Positions 1 to 9,087 of a DNA stretch of 64,000 bases are shown one piece after another. Below the pieces are notes generated by a model. That model was not told where the DNA came from. It was given only the letters and a program-made list of their open reading frames with translations, and searched no databases. Source of the stretch: Phocaeicola plebeius. Its GTDB lineage: Bacteria > Bacteroidota > Bacteroidia > Bacteroidales > Bacteroidaceae. The stretch spans positions 62,001-126,000 of the forward strand of contig NZ_QSQT01000009.1 of NCBI RefSeq assembly GCF_003437535.1, in the 5' to 3' direction. A program made the position numbers and the translations under genes. How positions within the stretch are numbered: the first letter of the stretch is position 1; every line of letters starts with the position of its first letter.

Positions 1-2
1 TA

Positions 3-1007
3 ATTCCTTGTGCTTATAAGAATCAGTGTCCAGATGAAATGAGGGCATATTATAATATTTGTTTTATTGATTCTATTTCGGAAAACTCTAACTGGTCTTA
101 TGGGAAGAATTTCAGGTTATTGGATTGTTCAATACTGGAATGGGATGATGTTTATATGGCAATGCGTGAAAGGTGTGTAAATAAGCAATTGGATGTAACA
201 GTCGATAAAAAAGTTTTACCGGTTAACGAAAATCATATTTTGACCTTGGAGCGTTATGAAAAAGATATACGAAAAGCTGTTTCAGGAGTCGATTGCTTTT
301 TTGATGCATTTGGTGGTGTGTGTGTAACAGCTGAATATATTGCTAATAAATCTTTGGATGCTTTGCTGGAGGAGAAAAAATGGTGGGATAAGATAGGACT
401 TTCGGTCATTGTTAGTTTTATTGAAGAGATTAATCATTTTCCTGGATTGACATTATGTGATGCTGTTCCTGTATATTATGAAAGAAGTATGGATTATTAT
501 AAGGATGTGTTGAGTAAAATGGGACATCTAGGACTAAAAAGAGCACTGTTTACTACGCAGGCTCCTATTGAAGCTAATTACTCTGAACAGCAGATCTACA
601 ATAAGATGAAAGAATCGTTTAAGATTTTGTCAGAGTATGCAGGACAGAGACAACTTAAAATTTTATTGACTAATACTCGTTTTAGAATAGCTGCAGACGT
701 AAAGCAGCAAAAACAAATGTTACAGCAAATTGGTGTAAGTGCTAACATGGGGTTGGCTGTGAATTTGAATCATTTGTCAGAGCAAGAGTATTCTCAGTCT
801 ATAGACGATGCCGGACATTTACTGGATGTTGTTATATTAGGAGGAGTGGGATCAATGGAACATTCGGAATATCTTCCAATAGCTGAAAGTGGAAAATCAG
901 CAGATAAACTGAATCGGTTAAAGGATGTATTGCTGATTGAAAAGGTATGGCCTTTTACCAATGAAAGTATATATAAAGATTGCCAATATATGAATTGGGT
1001 GAAATAG
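3..1007 (+). CDS. Partial gene (5' end outside window), TIM-barrel-like protein of unknown function
   Basis: The reading frame is open to the left edge of the window; the first ATG inside it (position 39) is preceded in frame by sense codons including two cysteines, so the true start is probably upstream. About 335 codons are visible. The alternation of strands and helices, and stretches such as LKILLTNTRFR and DVVILGGVG, would fit a (beta/alpha) barrel of the sugar-phosphate isomerase/epimerase type, but I see no metal-ligand signature and do not name a function. It lies 28 bp upstream of a GH2 gene on the same strand, so it probably belongs to the same carbohydrate-utilisation operon. No signal peptide can be judged because the N-terminus is missing. 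Confidence 0.6.
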   Translation: MPCAYKNQCPDEMRAYYNICFIDSISENSNWSYGKNFRLLDCSILEWDDVYMAMRERCVNKQLDVTVDKKVLPVNENHILTLERYEKDIRKAVSGVDCFFDAFGGVCVTAEYIANKSLDALLEEKKWWDKIGLSVIVSFIEEINHFPGLTLCDAVPVYYERSMDYYKDVLSKMGHLGLKRALFTTQAPIEANYSEQQIYNKMKESFKILSEYAGQRQLKILLTNTRFRIAADVKQQKQMLQQIGVSANMGLAVNLNHLSEQEYSQSIDDAGHLLDVVILGGVGSMEHSEYLPIAESGKSADKLNRLKDVLLIEKVWPFTNESIYKDCQYMNWVK

Positions 1008-1035
1008 TTAATGGAATGTATTATCAGTAAAATTT

Positions 1036-3630
1036 ATGAATTTTATGAAGGACTTTAGAATATTCTCATGTCTTTTGATATGGATATGTGCGTGTACTTT
1101 ATATGCGAAGGATTTGCCTCGTGAGGAACTTTTAATAAATTCATGTTGGAAATACTCCAAAGGAGATCATGAGCATGCAGAACAAGAAGATTTTGATGAT
1201 ACTTCTTGGGAGAATGTAGGACTTCCTCATTCTTTCAGTATCCCTTATTTTATGTCGAAAGACTTTTATGTTGGCTATGGATGGTATAGGAAACAGATCC
1301 AGTTAAGTGCGGCAGATTTGAAGAGGAAACTTTTTCTGGAGTTTGACGGGGTGTTTCAGGAAGCTGAGGTTTTTGTCAATGGAAGAATGGCAGGGAAACA
1401 TGTGGGAGGATATACGGGGTTTTCTGTAGATATTTCTCCATGGATAAAAAAGGGAAAGAACCTGATAGCTGTAAGAGTGAACAATTTATGGAAACCGGAT
1501 GTGGCTCCGAGAGCTGGGGAGCATGTGTTTAGTGGAGGTATTTATAGAAATGTGCGTCTGGTGAAAAAAGGATATTGCTATATTTCCTGGTATGGTATGT
1601 TTATCACAACTCCTGATTTGGCAGAACAGCAAGGACGTTATTCAAGAGTAAAGATTGAAACGGAAATATGCAATGAGAGTAATAAGAGTGGAATTTATCG
1701 TTTGCAAACTAGGATTCTGGATTGTAATGGAAAGAATGTAGCCACAGTAGAGACTACGGAAACGGTGGCTGCCGGTGGAAAGAAAATATTTATGCAGTTG
1801 ACTAAACCGGTTGATTATCCGGCTTTATGGAGCCCGCAGCATCCGAATTTATATACAGCTGTAAGTTTGGTATATCACAATGATAGATTGATTGATTCTT
1901 TGGAAACTTCTTTTGGCTTTCGCTGGTTTGAATGGACGGCTGATAAAGGATTTTTCTTGAATGGACATCATTTTTATATTAGAGGAGCCAATGTACATCA
2001 GGATCAGGCCGGTTGGGGAGATGCTGTAACTGAAGCTGCAATGTACAGGGATGTAAATATGATAAAAGAGGCTGGTTTTAATTTAATTCGAGGATCGCAT
2101 TACCCTCATGCGCCAGCTTTTTCACAAGCATGTGATGAAACAGGACTTTTATTCTGGTCGGAAGCTCCATTTTGGGGAATTGGAGGATTTAAGCCGGATG
2201 GCTATTGGAACAGCAGCGCCTATCCTGTAGAAAAAAAGTATGAGCAGGCTTTTGAGGAGAGTGCTTTGCAGCAATTGCGTGAAATGATACGTATTCATCG
2301 TAATCATCCTTCCATTGTGGCATGGAGTATGTGCAATGAAGCATTCTTTTCTGCCCCGGAAGCAATGACGGGAGTACGTAGGTTACTGAAGCGGATGGTG
2401 GATTTGGCTCATCAACTGGATGCTACAAGACCAGCTGCCGTGGGAGGAGCACAACGTCCTTTAGCCGATGAAAGAATTGACCGTATTGGAGACCTTGCCG
2501 GATATAATGGAGATGGTGCCACACAGCCTGATTTTCAAAATCCGGGTATTCCTAATCTGGTGTCAGAATATGGAAGTGTAACGGCTGACCGTCCGGGTGA
2601 ATACGTTCCTGGATGGAGTGACTTACAACGTGATGAAGGTTGGAAAGGACGTTCATGGCGCAGTGGACAGGCTATCTGGTGTGGATTTGACCATGGTAGT
2701 ATTGCTGGAAGTGCGTTGGGAAAAATGGGGATTGTGGACTATTTCCGTATTCCGAAACGTTCCTGGTATTGGTATCGGAATGAATATGCGGGTATTGCAC
2801 CTCCTGAATGGCCGGGGAAAGATAATCCTGCACGTTTAAAGTTAAAAGCAAGTAAGATAAAGGGGGTGAAGACTGATGGTACAGATGATGTACAACTATG
2901 GCTTACTGTTTGTGATGCTTCAGGGAAAGCGGTATCTTCTACTCCTACAGTAGATTTGAAAGTTATTTCAGGTCCGGGTGAATTTCCTACAGGACGATCC
3001 ATTCGTTTTGAAGAAGGAAGTGACATCCGTATCATGGACGGGCAGGCTGCCATCTCTTTCCGTTCATATTATGCTGGGAAAACCGTGATTGAAGCAAGTG
3101 CAGACGGTTTGGAAAAATCACGAATTGAAATAGAATTTGTGGGAGATAATGTATATCGTGAAGGAGTAACTCCAATTGTATCATATCGCCCTTATGTTCG
3201 TTTTGTACGTGAGCAGGGCATGAGTGAGTTACAGACTTTCGGCCGGAATAATCCGGTTTTTGCCAGCAGCAGTAAAGAGGGGCATGCACCCGGTATGGCG
3301 GCAGATGGGAATCCTGATACTTATTGGAAAGCTGCCAACGGAGATACTTCACCTTATTGGATACTGGATACTGAAAAGTTTTTGGAATTGAAGGAGATAG
3401 AACTCGGTTTTCTTTCAGGGAAATCTCCGTCTTATTATATAGTAGAAATTTCGGATGATAAAGAAAGCTGGAATACAATATGTGATAATCCACAAATTGA
3501 GAAAGCAGATACAACTCATCGGTTAGTTCTTGATAAGGGCAAAAATACAGGGCGTTTTATACGTATTAAATTTGCAGATTGGAAAGAAGCTATCTTGTCA
3601 GAATTGTTAGTAAAAGGAACTGTATTATAA
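1036..3630 (+). CDS. Glycoside hydrolase family 2 protein (beta-galactosidase-like), secreted, with C-terminal F5/8C-like domain
   Basis: The protein has 864 residues. It begins with a signal peptide (hydrophobic core FSCLLIWICACTLYA), so it works in the periplasm or at the surface. GH2 order is visible: a jelly-roll sugar-binding domain (about 35-185), an Ig-like domain (about 190-300), then the TIM barrel. The acid/base glutamate is E435 in SMCNEAFF and the nucleophile is most likely E511 in NLVSEYG. A further Ig-like domain follows (about 600-705), and the last 130 residues resemble a discoidin/F5/8C carbohydrate-binding module (ADGNPDTYWKA). GH2 enzymes cleave beta-galactosides, glucuronides or mannosides with retention; the exact sugar cannot be read from the sequence. 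It is followed after 21 bp by a GH95 gene, which suggests joint attack on a fucosylated or L-galactosylated glycan. Confidence 0.88.
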   Translation: MNFMKDFRIFSCLLIWICACTLYAKDLPREELLINSCWKYSKGDHEHAEQEDFDDTSWENVGLPHSFSIPYFMSKDFYVGYGWYRKQIQLSAADLKRKLFLEFDGVFQEAEVFVNGRMAGKHVGGYTGFSVDISPWIKKGKNLIAVRVNNLWKPDVAPRAGEHVFSGGIYRNVRLVKKGYCYISWYGMFITTPDLAEQQGRYSRVKIETEICNESNKSGIYRLQTRILDCNGKNVATVETTETVAAGGKKIFMQLTKPVDYPALWSPQHPNLYTAVSLVYHNDRLIDSLETSFGFRWFEWTADKGFFLNGHHFYIRGANVHQDQAGWGDAVTEAAMYRDVNMIKEAGFNLIRGSHYPHAPAFSQACDETGLLFWSEAPFWGIGGFKPDGYWNSSAYPVEKKYEQAFEESALQQLREMIRIHRNHPSIVAWSMCNEAFFSAPEAMTGVRRLLKRMVDLAHQLDATRPAAVGGAQRPLADERIDRIGDLAGYNGDGATQPDFQNPGIPNLVSEYGSVTADRPGEYVPGWSDLQRDEGWKGRSWRSGQAIWCGFDHGSIAGSALGKMGIVDYFRIPKRSWYWYRNEYAGIAPPEWPGKDNPARLKLKASKIKGVKTDGTDDVQLWLTVCDASGKAVSSTPTVDLKVISGPGEFPTGRSIRFEEGSDIRIMDGQAAISFRSYYAGKTVIEASADGLEKSRIEIEFVGDNVYREGVTPIVSYRPYVRFVREQGMSELQTFGRNNPVFASSSKEGHAPGMAADGNPDTYWKAANGDTSPYWILDTEKFLELKEIELGFLSGKSPSYYIVEISDDKESWNTICDNPQIEKADTTHRLVLDKGKNTGRFIRIKFADWKEAILSELLVKGTVL

Positions 3631-3651
3631 ATAATTGTGGAATTTATATTT

Positions 3652-5931
3652 ATGAGAAAATTTGTGTCGATTTTATGCGGGGTTATTACATTTTTTATGT
3701 TATCCTGCAAGCAAGAATCCACTGTTGAAATGAAGCTGTGGTATAACCGTCCGGCAACAAACTGGATGAAGTCTGCTCTACCGATTGGAAATGGAGAGTT
3801 AGGGGCAATGTTTTTGGGCGGAATAGCTCGTGAACAGCTACAGTTTAATGAAAAATCCTTGTGGTCTGGGAGTCAGGAATTGCGAGGGGCTTATCAGAGT
3901 TTTGGAGATGTATTCCTTGATTTTGAAGGAATTGATTCTTGTAAAGTAGAGAATTATTATCGGGAACTTTCATTGGATGAGGCAATAGGTCGTGTAACAT
4001 TCGATTGGCAAGGTGTTACGTATGAACGTGAGTATTTTGCAAGTCACCCGGATAGCATGATTGTGGCCCGTTTAATCACACTGGGCAATGAAGGAAAGTT
4101 AAGTTTTTCAGTGACTTTGAAGGATGGCCGTGAGGGGGTGACACGATGCAAGGATAATACCACCTTATTATTGCAGAATAAACTGGATTTACTTTCTTAC
4201 GAGGCTCAGTTAAAGGTTATGAATGAGGGAGGCAGCTTGTTTATAGAGGGGGACAGGTTGGTGGTGAAGAATGCAGATGCCGTGACATTATTATTGACGG
4301 GGGCTACGAATTTCAGCCTTTCATCGCCTTCCTACATAGATGAGACATCTGAAGAACTGCATCTTCGTATATCTGACCGGATTTGTAAGGCTTCAATAAA
4401 AGGTTATGAACAGTTGAAACAGAGTCACATGAAAGATTATTGTCCTTTGTTTCAACGTGTGAAACTTGATTTAACTGAAACTTTACCGGTGATTCCTACA
4501 GATGAACTTGTAAAATTCCATAAAGAAAGTCTTTATCTGGATATGCTTTACTTTCAGTATGGCCGTTATCTGATGTTGGCTTCTTCGCGCGGCATGGACT
4601 TGCCTAGTAATTTGCAAGGAATATGGAATAATGATAATACTCCTCCATGGGAGTGCGACATCCACAGTAATATTAATGTACAAATGAATTATTGGCCTGT
4701 TGAAAATTGTAATTTGTCCGAATGCCATGCTCCTTTCTTGAATTATATTTTTAAAGAAGCTCTTAAATCGGATGGAAGCTGGCAGAAGGTTGCTCAGGAA
4801 GAAGGACTTAGAGGATGGGCAATTAAAACCCAAAGCAATATTTTTGGCTATACGGACTGGAATATAAATCGGCCAGCTAATGCCTGGTATTGCATGCATT
4901 TATGGCAACATTATCTTTATACACAGGATGTGAACTTTTTGGTTGAAAAAGCATTTCCTGTTATGCAGCTTACTTGTGAGTATTGGTTTGATCGTTTGAA
5001 AGAAGATGAAAATGGCAAATTGGTTGCTCCTGATGAGTGGTCACCGGAACAAGGACCGTGGGAGGATGGTGTATCGTATGCCCAGCAGTTAATCTGGCAA
5101 CTGTTTAGTGAAACAACTCAGGCCTTACAAGTTTTCCACCAAAAGGGAATACAACAGAATGAGGCTTTTGAGAAAGAATTGAAGGACAAATTTGCTCGTT
5201 TGGATAATGGACTTACAATTGGCTCATGGGGACAAATAAAAGAATGGAAATATGATACTTGGCAACTGGATACTTTAGGAAACCAGCATCGTCATCTTTC
5301 TAATTTAATTGCTCTTTATCCGGGTAATCAAATTTCTTATTATAGAACACCAGAATATGCTGAGGCAGCAAAGCAAACCTTGCTATCCAGAGGTGACTTG
5401 GGAACAGGATGGAGTCGGGCATGGAAGATAGCTTGCTGGGCCCGTCTTCAGGATGGAGACCATGCTTACCGTTTGCTTAAATCTGCACTGAGTCTTTCTT
5501 CTTTGACTGTAATAAGTATGGATAACGACAAAGGAGGTGTATATGAGAATTTGTTCGACTCTCACCCTCCTTTCCAGATTGATGGTAATTTCGGAGCTAC
5601 TGCTGGGATGGCAGAAATGCTTTTACAGAGTCATCAAGGTTTTATTCAGTTGCTCCCTGCGTTACCTGCTGCATGGCCTGAAGGGTGTATAGATGGGTTA
5701 CGTGCAGTAGGGGACTTTACTTTTAATTTAAAATGGAAACAACATGTACTTCAGGAGTGTACATTAGTCTCTGGTTCAGGAAATGAATGCACAATTTATA
5801 GTCCTGATATTGTGATTCAAAAAGTAGAGGCTGCTTCGGGAGAGGAAGTTCCTGTTACAGCGTCTGATAAGGGATTATATACCTTCCAGACAGAGAAGGG
5901 GGTAGAGTATCACGTTATATTGAAAAACTAA
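3652..5931 (+). CDS. Glycoside hydrolase family 95 lipoprotein (alpha-L-fucosidase or alpha-L-galactosidase)
   Basis: I choose the ATG at 3652 over 3637 because it gives a clean lipoprotein signal, MRKFVSILCGVITFFMLSC, with the lipid-bearing cysteine at residue 19; about 759 residues. GH95 hallmarks are present: WYNRPATNWMKSALPIGNGE at the N-terminus, the NIN-x-x-MNYWP motif whose asparagines assist the base in this inverting family, a central EWSPEQGPWED region near the acid, and QIDGNFGATAG with the likely catalytic aspartate D644. Family members remove alpha-1,2-linked L-fucose or L-galactose; the sequence alone does not separate the two. It ends the GH2-GH95 operon and is followed by a strong hairpin terminator. 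Confidence 0.9.
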   Translation: MRKFVSILCGVITFFMLSCKQESTVEMKLWYNRPATNWMKSALPIGNGELGAMFLGGIAREQLQFNEKSLWSGSQELRGAYQSFGDVFLDFEGIDSCKVENYYRELSLDEAIGRVTFDWQGVTYEREYFASHPDSMIVARLITLGNEGKLSFSVTLKDGREGVTRCKDNTTLLLQNKLDLLSYEAQLKVMNEGGSLFIEGDRLVVKNADAVTLLLTGATNFSLSSPSYIDETSEELHLRISDRICKASIKGYEQLKQSHMKDYCPLFQRVKLDLTETLPVIPTDELVKFHKESLYLDMLYFQYGRYLMLASSRGMDLPSNLQGIWNNDNTPPWECDIHSNINVQMNYWPVENCNLSECHAPFLNYIFKEALKSDGSWQKVAQEEGLRGWAIKTQSNIFGYTDWNINRPANAWYCMHLWQHYLYTQDVNFLVEKAFPVMQLTCEYWFDRLKEDENGKLVAPDEWSPEQGPWEDGVSYAQQLIWQLFSETTQALQVFHQKGIQQNEAFEKELKDKFARLDNGLTIGSWGQIKEWKYDTWQLDTLGNQHRHLSNLIALYPGNQISYYRTPEYAEAAKQTLLSRGDLGTGWSRAWKIACWARLQDGDHAYRLLKSALSLSSLTVISMDNDKGGVYENLFDSHPPFQIDGNFGATAGMAEMLLQSHQGFIQLLPALPAAWPEGCIDGLRAVGDFTFNLKWKQHVLQECTLVSGSGNECTIYSPDIVIQKVEAASGEEVPVTASDKGLYTFQTEKGVEYHVILKN

Positions 5932-5939
5932 TAATAAAA

Positions 5940-5999
5940 ATTCCTGAAGAAATTCTTTGTTTGCTTTGTGAACAGGAATTCTTCAGGAATTTTTGTTTT
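5940..5999. terminator. Intrinsic terminator between GH95 and topB (convergent)
   Basis: The 12-bp arms attcctgaagaa (5940-5951) and ttcttcaggaat (5979-5990) are perfect complements, followed by a T-rich run. It sits between two converging genes and could serve both strands. Confidence 0.75.
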
Positions 6000-6021
6000 A
6001 GTATATAGGGCGGGAAATATT

Positions 6022-8181
6022 TCACGCTTTAAAAGGCTTGCGGAATTTACATCCGTTTTTCCACTGAGAGCATCCGTAGGCCGTCTTTCCTTTAATAATA
6101 ATGCCCGTGCCGCATACAGGACAGGCTTTTCCTAAGATGCTGTCATCGGCTGGCAGGTTGTCTTCCTTAGGGGCTTCGGGAGTGGCTGCTTTCTTGCTGG
6201 CCCGTGGCTTGCGGGGAGCCGCTTTTTTCTTGGGCTCTTCTTCACCGTTTTTAGGGGCAGCTGCTTTTTTCAGCGGAATTTTAGGGCTGTCATCAGTCGT
6301 AACGGTCACACGGCGGTTGCTGTTGTCACGCAGTACGCTGTAGACTATTTCGGTGACCATCTGCTTCAATTCAGCTAAGAAGGTACCTGCATCGTAACTT
6401 TTTCGTTCGATTTCGCGCAATTTCTTTTCCCAGATACCGGTCAGTTCGGCCGATTTCAGGAGTTCTTCGTGAATTAGCTGAATCAGTTCTACTCCGGTAG
6501 GAGTAGCAATCAGGTTTTTGCGTTCCTTGCGGATGTAATGCCGTTTGAACAAGGTCTCGATAATGGCTGCACGGGTAGAAGGGCGACCGATACCGTTTTC
6601 TTTCAGGGCATCCCGAAGTTCATCATTGTCCACCAGCTTTCCGGCAGTTTCCATAGCACGCAGCAGGGTAGCTTCGGTATAGGGACGAGGCGGCTGTGTC
6701 CATTTCTCGTTGAGCATCGGGCTATGCGGGCCGCTTTCTCCTTTGGTGAAAGCAGGCAATACGCTTTCTTCCTCGTTTTCCTTCCCTTCTTCCGGAACGT
6801 CCTTGGCAAAGATTATGCGCCAGCCGGGTTCCAGAATCTGCTTTCCGGTTACCTTGAACTCTATCTGGTCTGCTTCACCGATGACGGTGGTGGTAGAAAA
6901 CTTACAGTCGGGATAGAACACAGCGGTGAAGCGGCGGGCAATCAGGTCGAACACCCGTTTTTCCATGTCGCTGAGGCCTTGCGGTTGTACCCCGGTGGGG
7001 ATGATGGCATGGTGGTCGGTCACCTTACTGTTATCGAATACTTTTTTCGATTTAATCAGTGGTTTTCCGCTTAATGCCGTCGTGTAAACGGCATAGTCTT
7101 TCAAGCCCTCCAGAATTTTAGGGCACTTGGGATAAATGTCGTCACTCAGGAAAGTGGTATCCACACGCGGATAAGTAGCCACCTTCTTTTCATATAATGA
7201 CTGGATGAGCTGCAAAGTCATGTCGGCCGAGTAGCTGAATTTTTTATTACATTCCACTTGCAAAGAGGTCAGGTCGAACAGGCGGGGAGGCGCTTCCGTT
7301 CCTTTCTTGGAGCTGACTTCGGTTACGGTAAAGTCTACATTCCGGATGCGTTCCAGTAATTCCTTTCCGGTCTGTTCGTCGGTAATCTGCGGAATACCAC
7401 GGTTGGCATCGGGTTGTGTTTTCTTCTTGGCCGAAGGGTTCTCTTTTTCTTTTTCAGCCTCTTCAGCCAGTTCCTCATCGCTCTTTCGTACGATGGCCGA
7501 GAACACCGTATCGCGGTAGACCGTCTTCAGTTCCCAGTATTGCTTGGGTACGAAGTGTTCTATTTCCTGCTGTCTTTTTACAATCAGGGCCAGAGTCGGA
7601 GTCTGTACTCGTCCGATGGAAAGTACCTGTTTGTTCTGTCCGTATTTCAAGGTGTATAGTCGGGTGGCATTCATGCCCAAAGTCCAGTCACCGATGGCGC
7701 GGCTCAGTCCGGCTTCGTAGAGCGGTTGGAACTCCGCCTGGTCTTTCAGGTTGGCAAATCCGTCGCGTATAGCCTCTTCCGTCAGTGAGGAAATCCAGAG
7801 TCGTTTGACCGGGCATTTGGCACCGGCCTTTTGCATTACCCACCGCTGGATGAGTTCTCCTTCCTGGCCGGCATCCCCGCAGTTGATAATCATTTCAGCT
7901 TCCTGCATCAGCTTTTCGATGATGTGAAACTGCTTTTCTATTCCGCTGTCGTTTATCAGCTTGATTCCGAAGCGGGGAGGAATCATGGGCAGGCTGCTCA
8001 GACTCCAGCTTTTCCACGAAGGAGTATATTCATGCGGTTCTTTTAGGGTACACAGATGACCGAATGTCCAGGTTACCTGGTATCCGTTTCCTTCAATGTA
8101 TCCTTCTTTTCGGTTTTTGGCTCCCAGCACATCAGCGATGTCGCGTGCCACGCTGGGTTTTTCGGCTATGCAAACTATCAT
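6022..8181 (-). CDS. topB: DNA topoisomerase III (type IA)
   Basis: Relaxes and decatenates DNA by single-strand passage. I place the start at 8181 (MIVCIAEKPSVARDIA): a further upstream ATG at 8205 overlaps a promoter element (8203-8210) and would lie before the transcript. The protein is 719 residues. The Toprim domain begins with the glutamate of AEKPS (E7). The acidic triad region reads GDAGQEGEL (D103, G105, E107), so the middle acidic residue of the usual DxDxE is glycine. The catalytic tyrosine is Y337 in VATYPRVD. A Lys/Ala/Pro-rich linker leads to a C-terminal zinc ribbon with CPVC and two further cysteines. TopB proteins of Bacteroidetes conjugative elements look similar, but no transfer genes lie nearby. 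Confidence 0.93.
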   Translation of the reverse strand: MIVCIAEKPSVARDIADVLGAKNRKEGYIEGNGYQVTWTFGHLCTLKEPHEYTPSWKSWSLSSLPMIPPRFGIKLINDSGIEKQFHIIEKLMQEAEMIINCGDAGQEGELIQRWVMQKAGAKCPVKRLWISSLTEEAIRDGFANLKDQAEFQPLYEAGLSRAIGDWTLGMNATRLYTLKYGQNKQVLSIGRVQTPTLALIVKRQQEIEHFVPKQYWELKTVYRDTVFSAIVRKSDEELAEEAEKEKENPSAKKKTQPDANRGIPQITDEQTGKELLERIRNVDFTVTEVSSKKGTEAPPRLFDLTSLQVECNKKFSYSADMTLQLIQSLYEKKVATYPRVDTTFLSDDIYPKCPKILEGLKDYAVYTTALSGKPLIKSKKVFDNSKVTDHHAIIPTGVQPQGLSDMEKRVFDLIARRFTAVFYPDCKFSTTTVIGEADQIEFKVTGKQILEPGWRIIFAKDVPEEGKENEEESVLPAFTKGESGPHSPMLNEKWTQPPRPYTEATLLRAMETAGKLVDNDELRDALKENGIGRPSTRAAIIETLFKRHYIRKERKNLIATPTGVELIQLIHEELLKSAELTGIWEKKLREIERKSYDAGTFLAELKQMVTEIVYSVLRDNSNRRVTVTTDDSPKIPLKKAAAPKNGEEEPKKKAAPRKPRASKKAATPEAPKEDNLPADDSILGKACPVCGTGIIIKGKTAYGCSQWKNGCKFRKPFKA

Positions 8182-8202
8182 GGTCTTTCTTTCAATACGG
8201 AG

Positions 8203-8210
8203 CAAAATTA
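8203..8210 (-). promoter_or_regulatory. -7 promoter element of topB
   Basis: The plus-strand CAAAATTA reads TAATTTTG on the minus strand, matching the Bacteroidetes consensus TAnnTTTG. Transcription would begin near 8199, giving a leader of about 17 nt before the start at 8181. Confidence 0.55.
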
Positions 8211-8243
8211 CGTAAAGTTGCCTGAATAGAAAAATAAAATCTT

Positions 8244-8251
8244 TATCTTTG
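8244..8251 (+). promoter_or_regulatory. -7 promoter element of the zinc metallopeptidase gene
   Basis: TATCTTTG matches TAnnTTTG exactly; no clear TTTG is seen at the usual distance upstream. The leader would be about 73 nt. Confidence 0.5.
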
Positions 8252-8327
8252 GGCAGAAATGACTGACAACCTTTCTTTTGGCAAGGTTTTTGCTAAAGAA
8301 TTAGTATAACATTTAAATGAAGAAATT

Positions 8328-9005
8328 ATGTTGATTTGGATTGTATTTATAGGTATTGCGATTATCAGTTACCTGGTTCAGGCAAACCTGAAGAGTAAAT
8401 TTGAAAAATATTCCCAGATGCCGTTGACCAATGGCATGACAGGAAAGGAAGTGGCGGAGAAGATGCTGCGTGACAATGGTATTTACGACGTGACGGTGAC
8501 CAGTACATCGGGTATGTTGACTGACCATTATAACCCGATGAACAAGACGGTAAATTTGAGTGAAGGGGTTTATGGTAGTGCGAGTGTGGCTGCTGCAGCT
8601 GTAGCAGCTCACGAGTGCGGACATGCGGTACAGCATGCACGGGGATATGCGCCTTTGCGTATGCGTTCGGCTTTGGTCCCGGTGGTACAGTTTTCTTCTT
8701 CCATCGTATCTTGGGTGTTGTTAGCTGGTATTCTGATGGTCAACTCTTTTCCTCAGCTGCTGCTTATCGGTATCTGTCTGTTTGCCATGACCACGTTGTT
8801 CAGTTTCATTACTCTTCCGGTAGAAATTGATGCAAGCCGTCGTGCACTGGTATGGTTGAGCAGTGCCGGAATTACCAATGCGTTTAATCATCAGCAGGCT
8901 ACGGATGCCTTGAAGTCGGCTGCCTATACGTATGTCGTAGCTGCCTTGGGTTCACTGGCTACGCTGATTTACTACGTAACGATTTATATGAATCGTCGCG
9001 AGTAA
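8328..9005 (+). CDS. Membrane-embedded neutral zinc metallopeptidase (YugP-like family)
   Basis: The protein has 225 residues and starts directly with a membrane segment (MLIWIVFIGIAIISYLV). The zinc-binding motif HECGH (in AAAVAAHECGHAVQHA) lies near residue 90, followed by two or three further hydrophobic segments (about 120-165 and 205-220). This matches the family of small integral-membrane HExxH peptidases typified by Bacillus YugP, whose substrates are not known to me. It is not obviously co-transcribed with its neighbours: topB diverges from it and hisS has its own promoter element. Confidence 0.88.
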   Translation: MLIWIVFIGIAIISYLVQANLKSKFEKYSQMPLTNGMTGKEVAEKMLRDNGIYDVTVTSTSGMLTDHYNPMNKTVNLSEGVYGSASVAAAAVAAHECGHAVQHARGYAPLRMRSALVPVVQFSSSIVSWVLLAGILMVNSFPQLLLIGICLFAMTTLFSFITLPVEIDASRRALVWLSSAGITNAFNHQQATDALKSAAYTYVVAALGSLATLIYYVTIYMNRRE

Positions 9006-9052
9006 GCATGAAATCCTTTCGTTTTGTATGCGGAAGGTAGAAATTTTATTCG

Positions 9053-9060
9053 TATTTTTG
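9053..9060 (+). promoter_or_regulatory. -7 promoter element of hisS
   Basis: TATTTTTG matches TAnnTTTG; predicted start of transcription near 9064 leaves a 24-nt leader before the hisS ATG. Confidence 0.5.
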
Positions 9061-9087
9061 CCCCGTTAATTTAAAGACTGATTCATT

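Noticed and set aside
6101..8046. Several plus-strand open frames inside topB
   Set aside because: Low-complexity translations opposite a conserved gene; shadows of its codon use.
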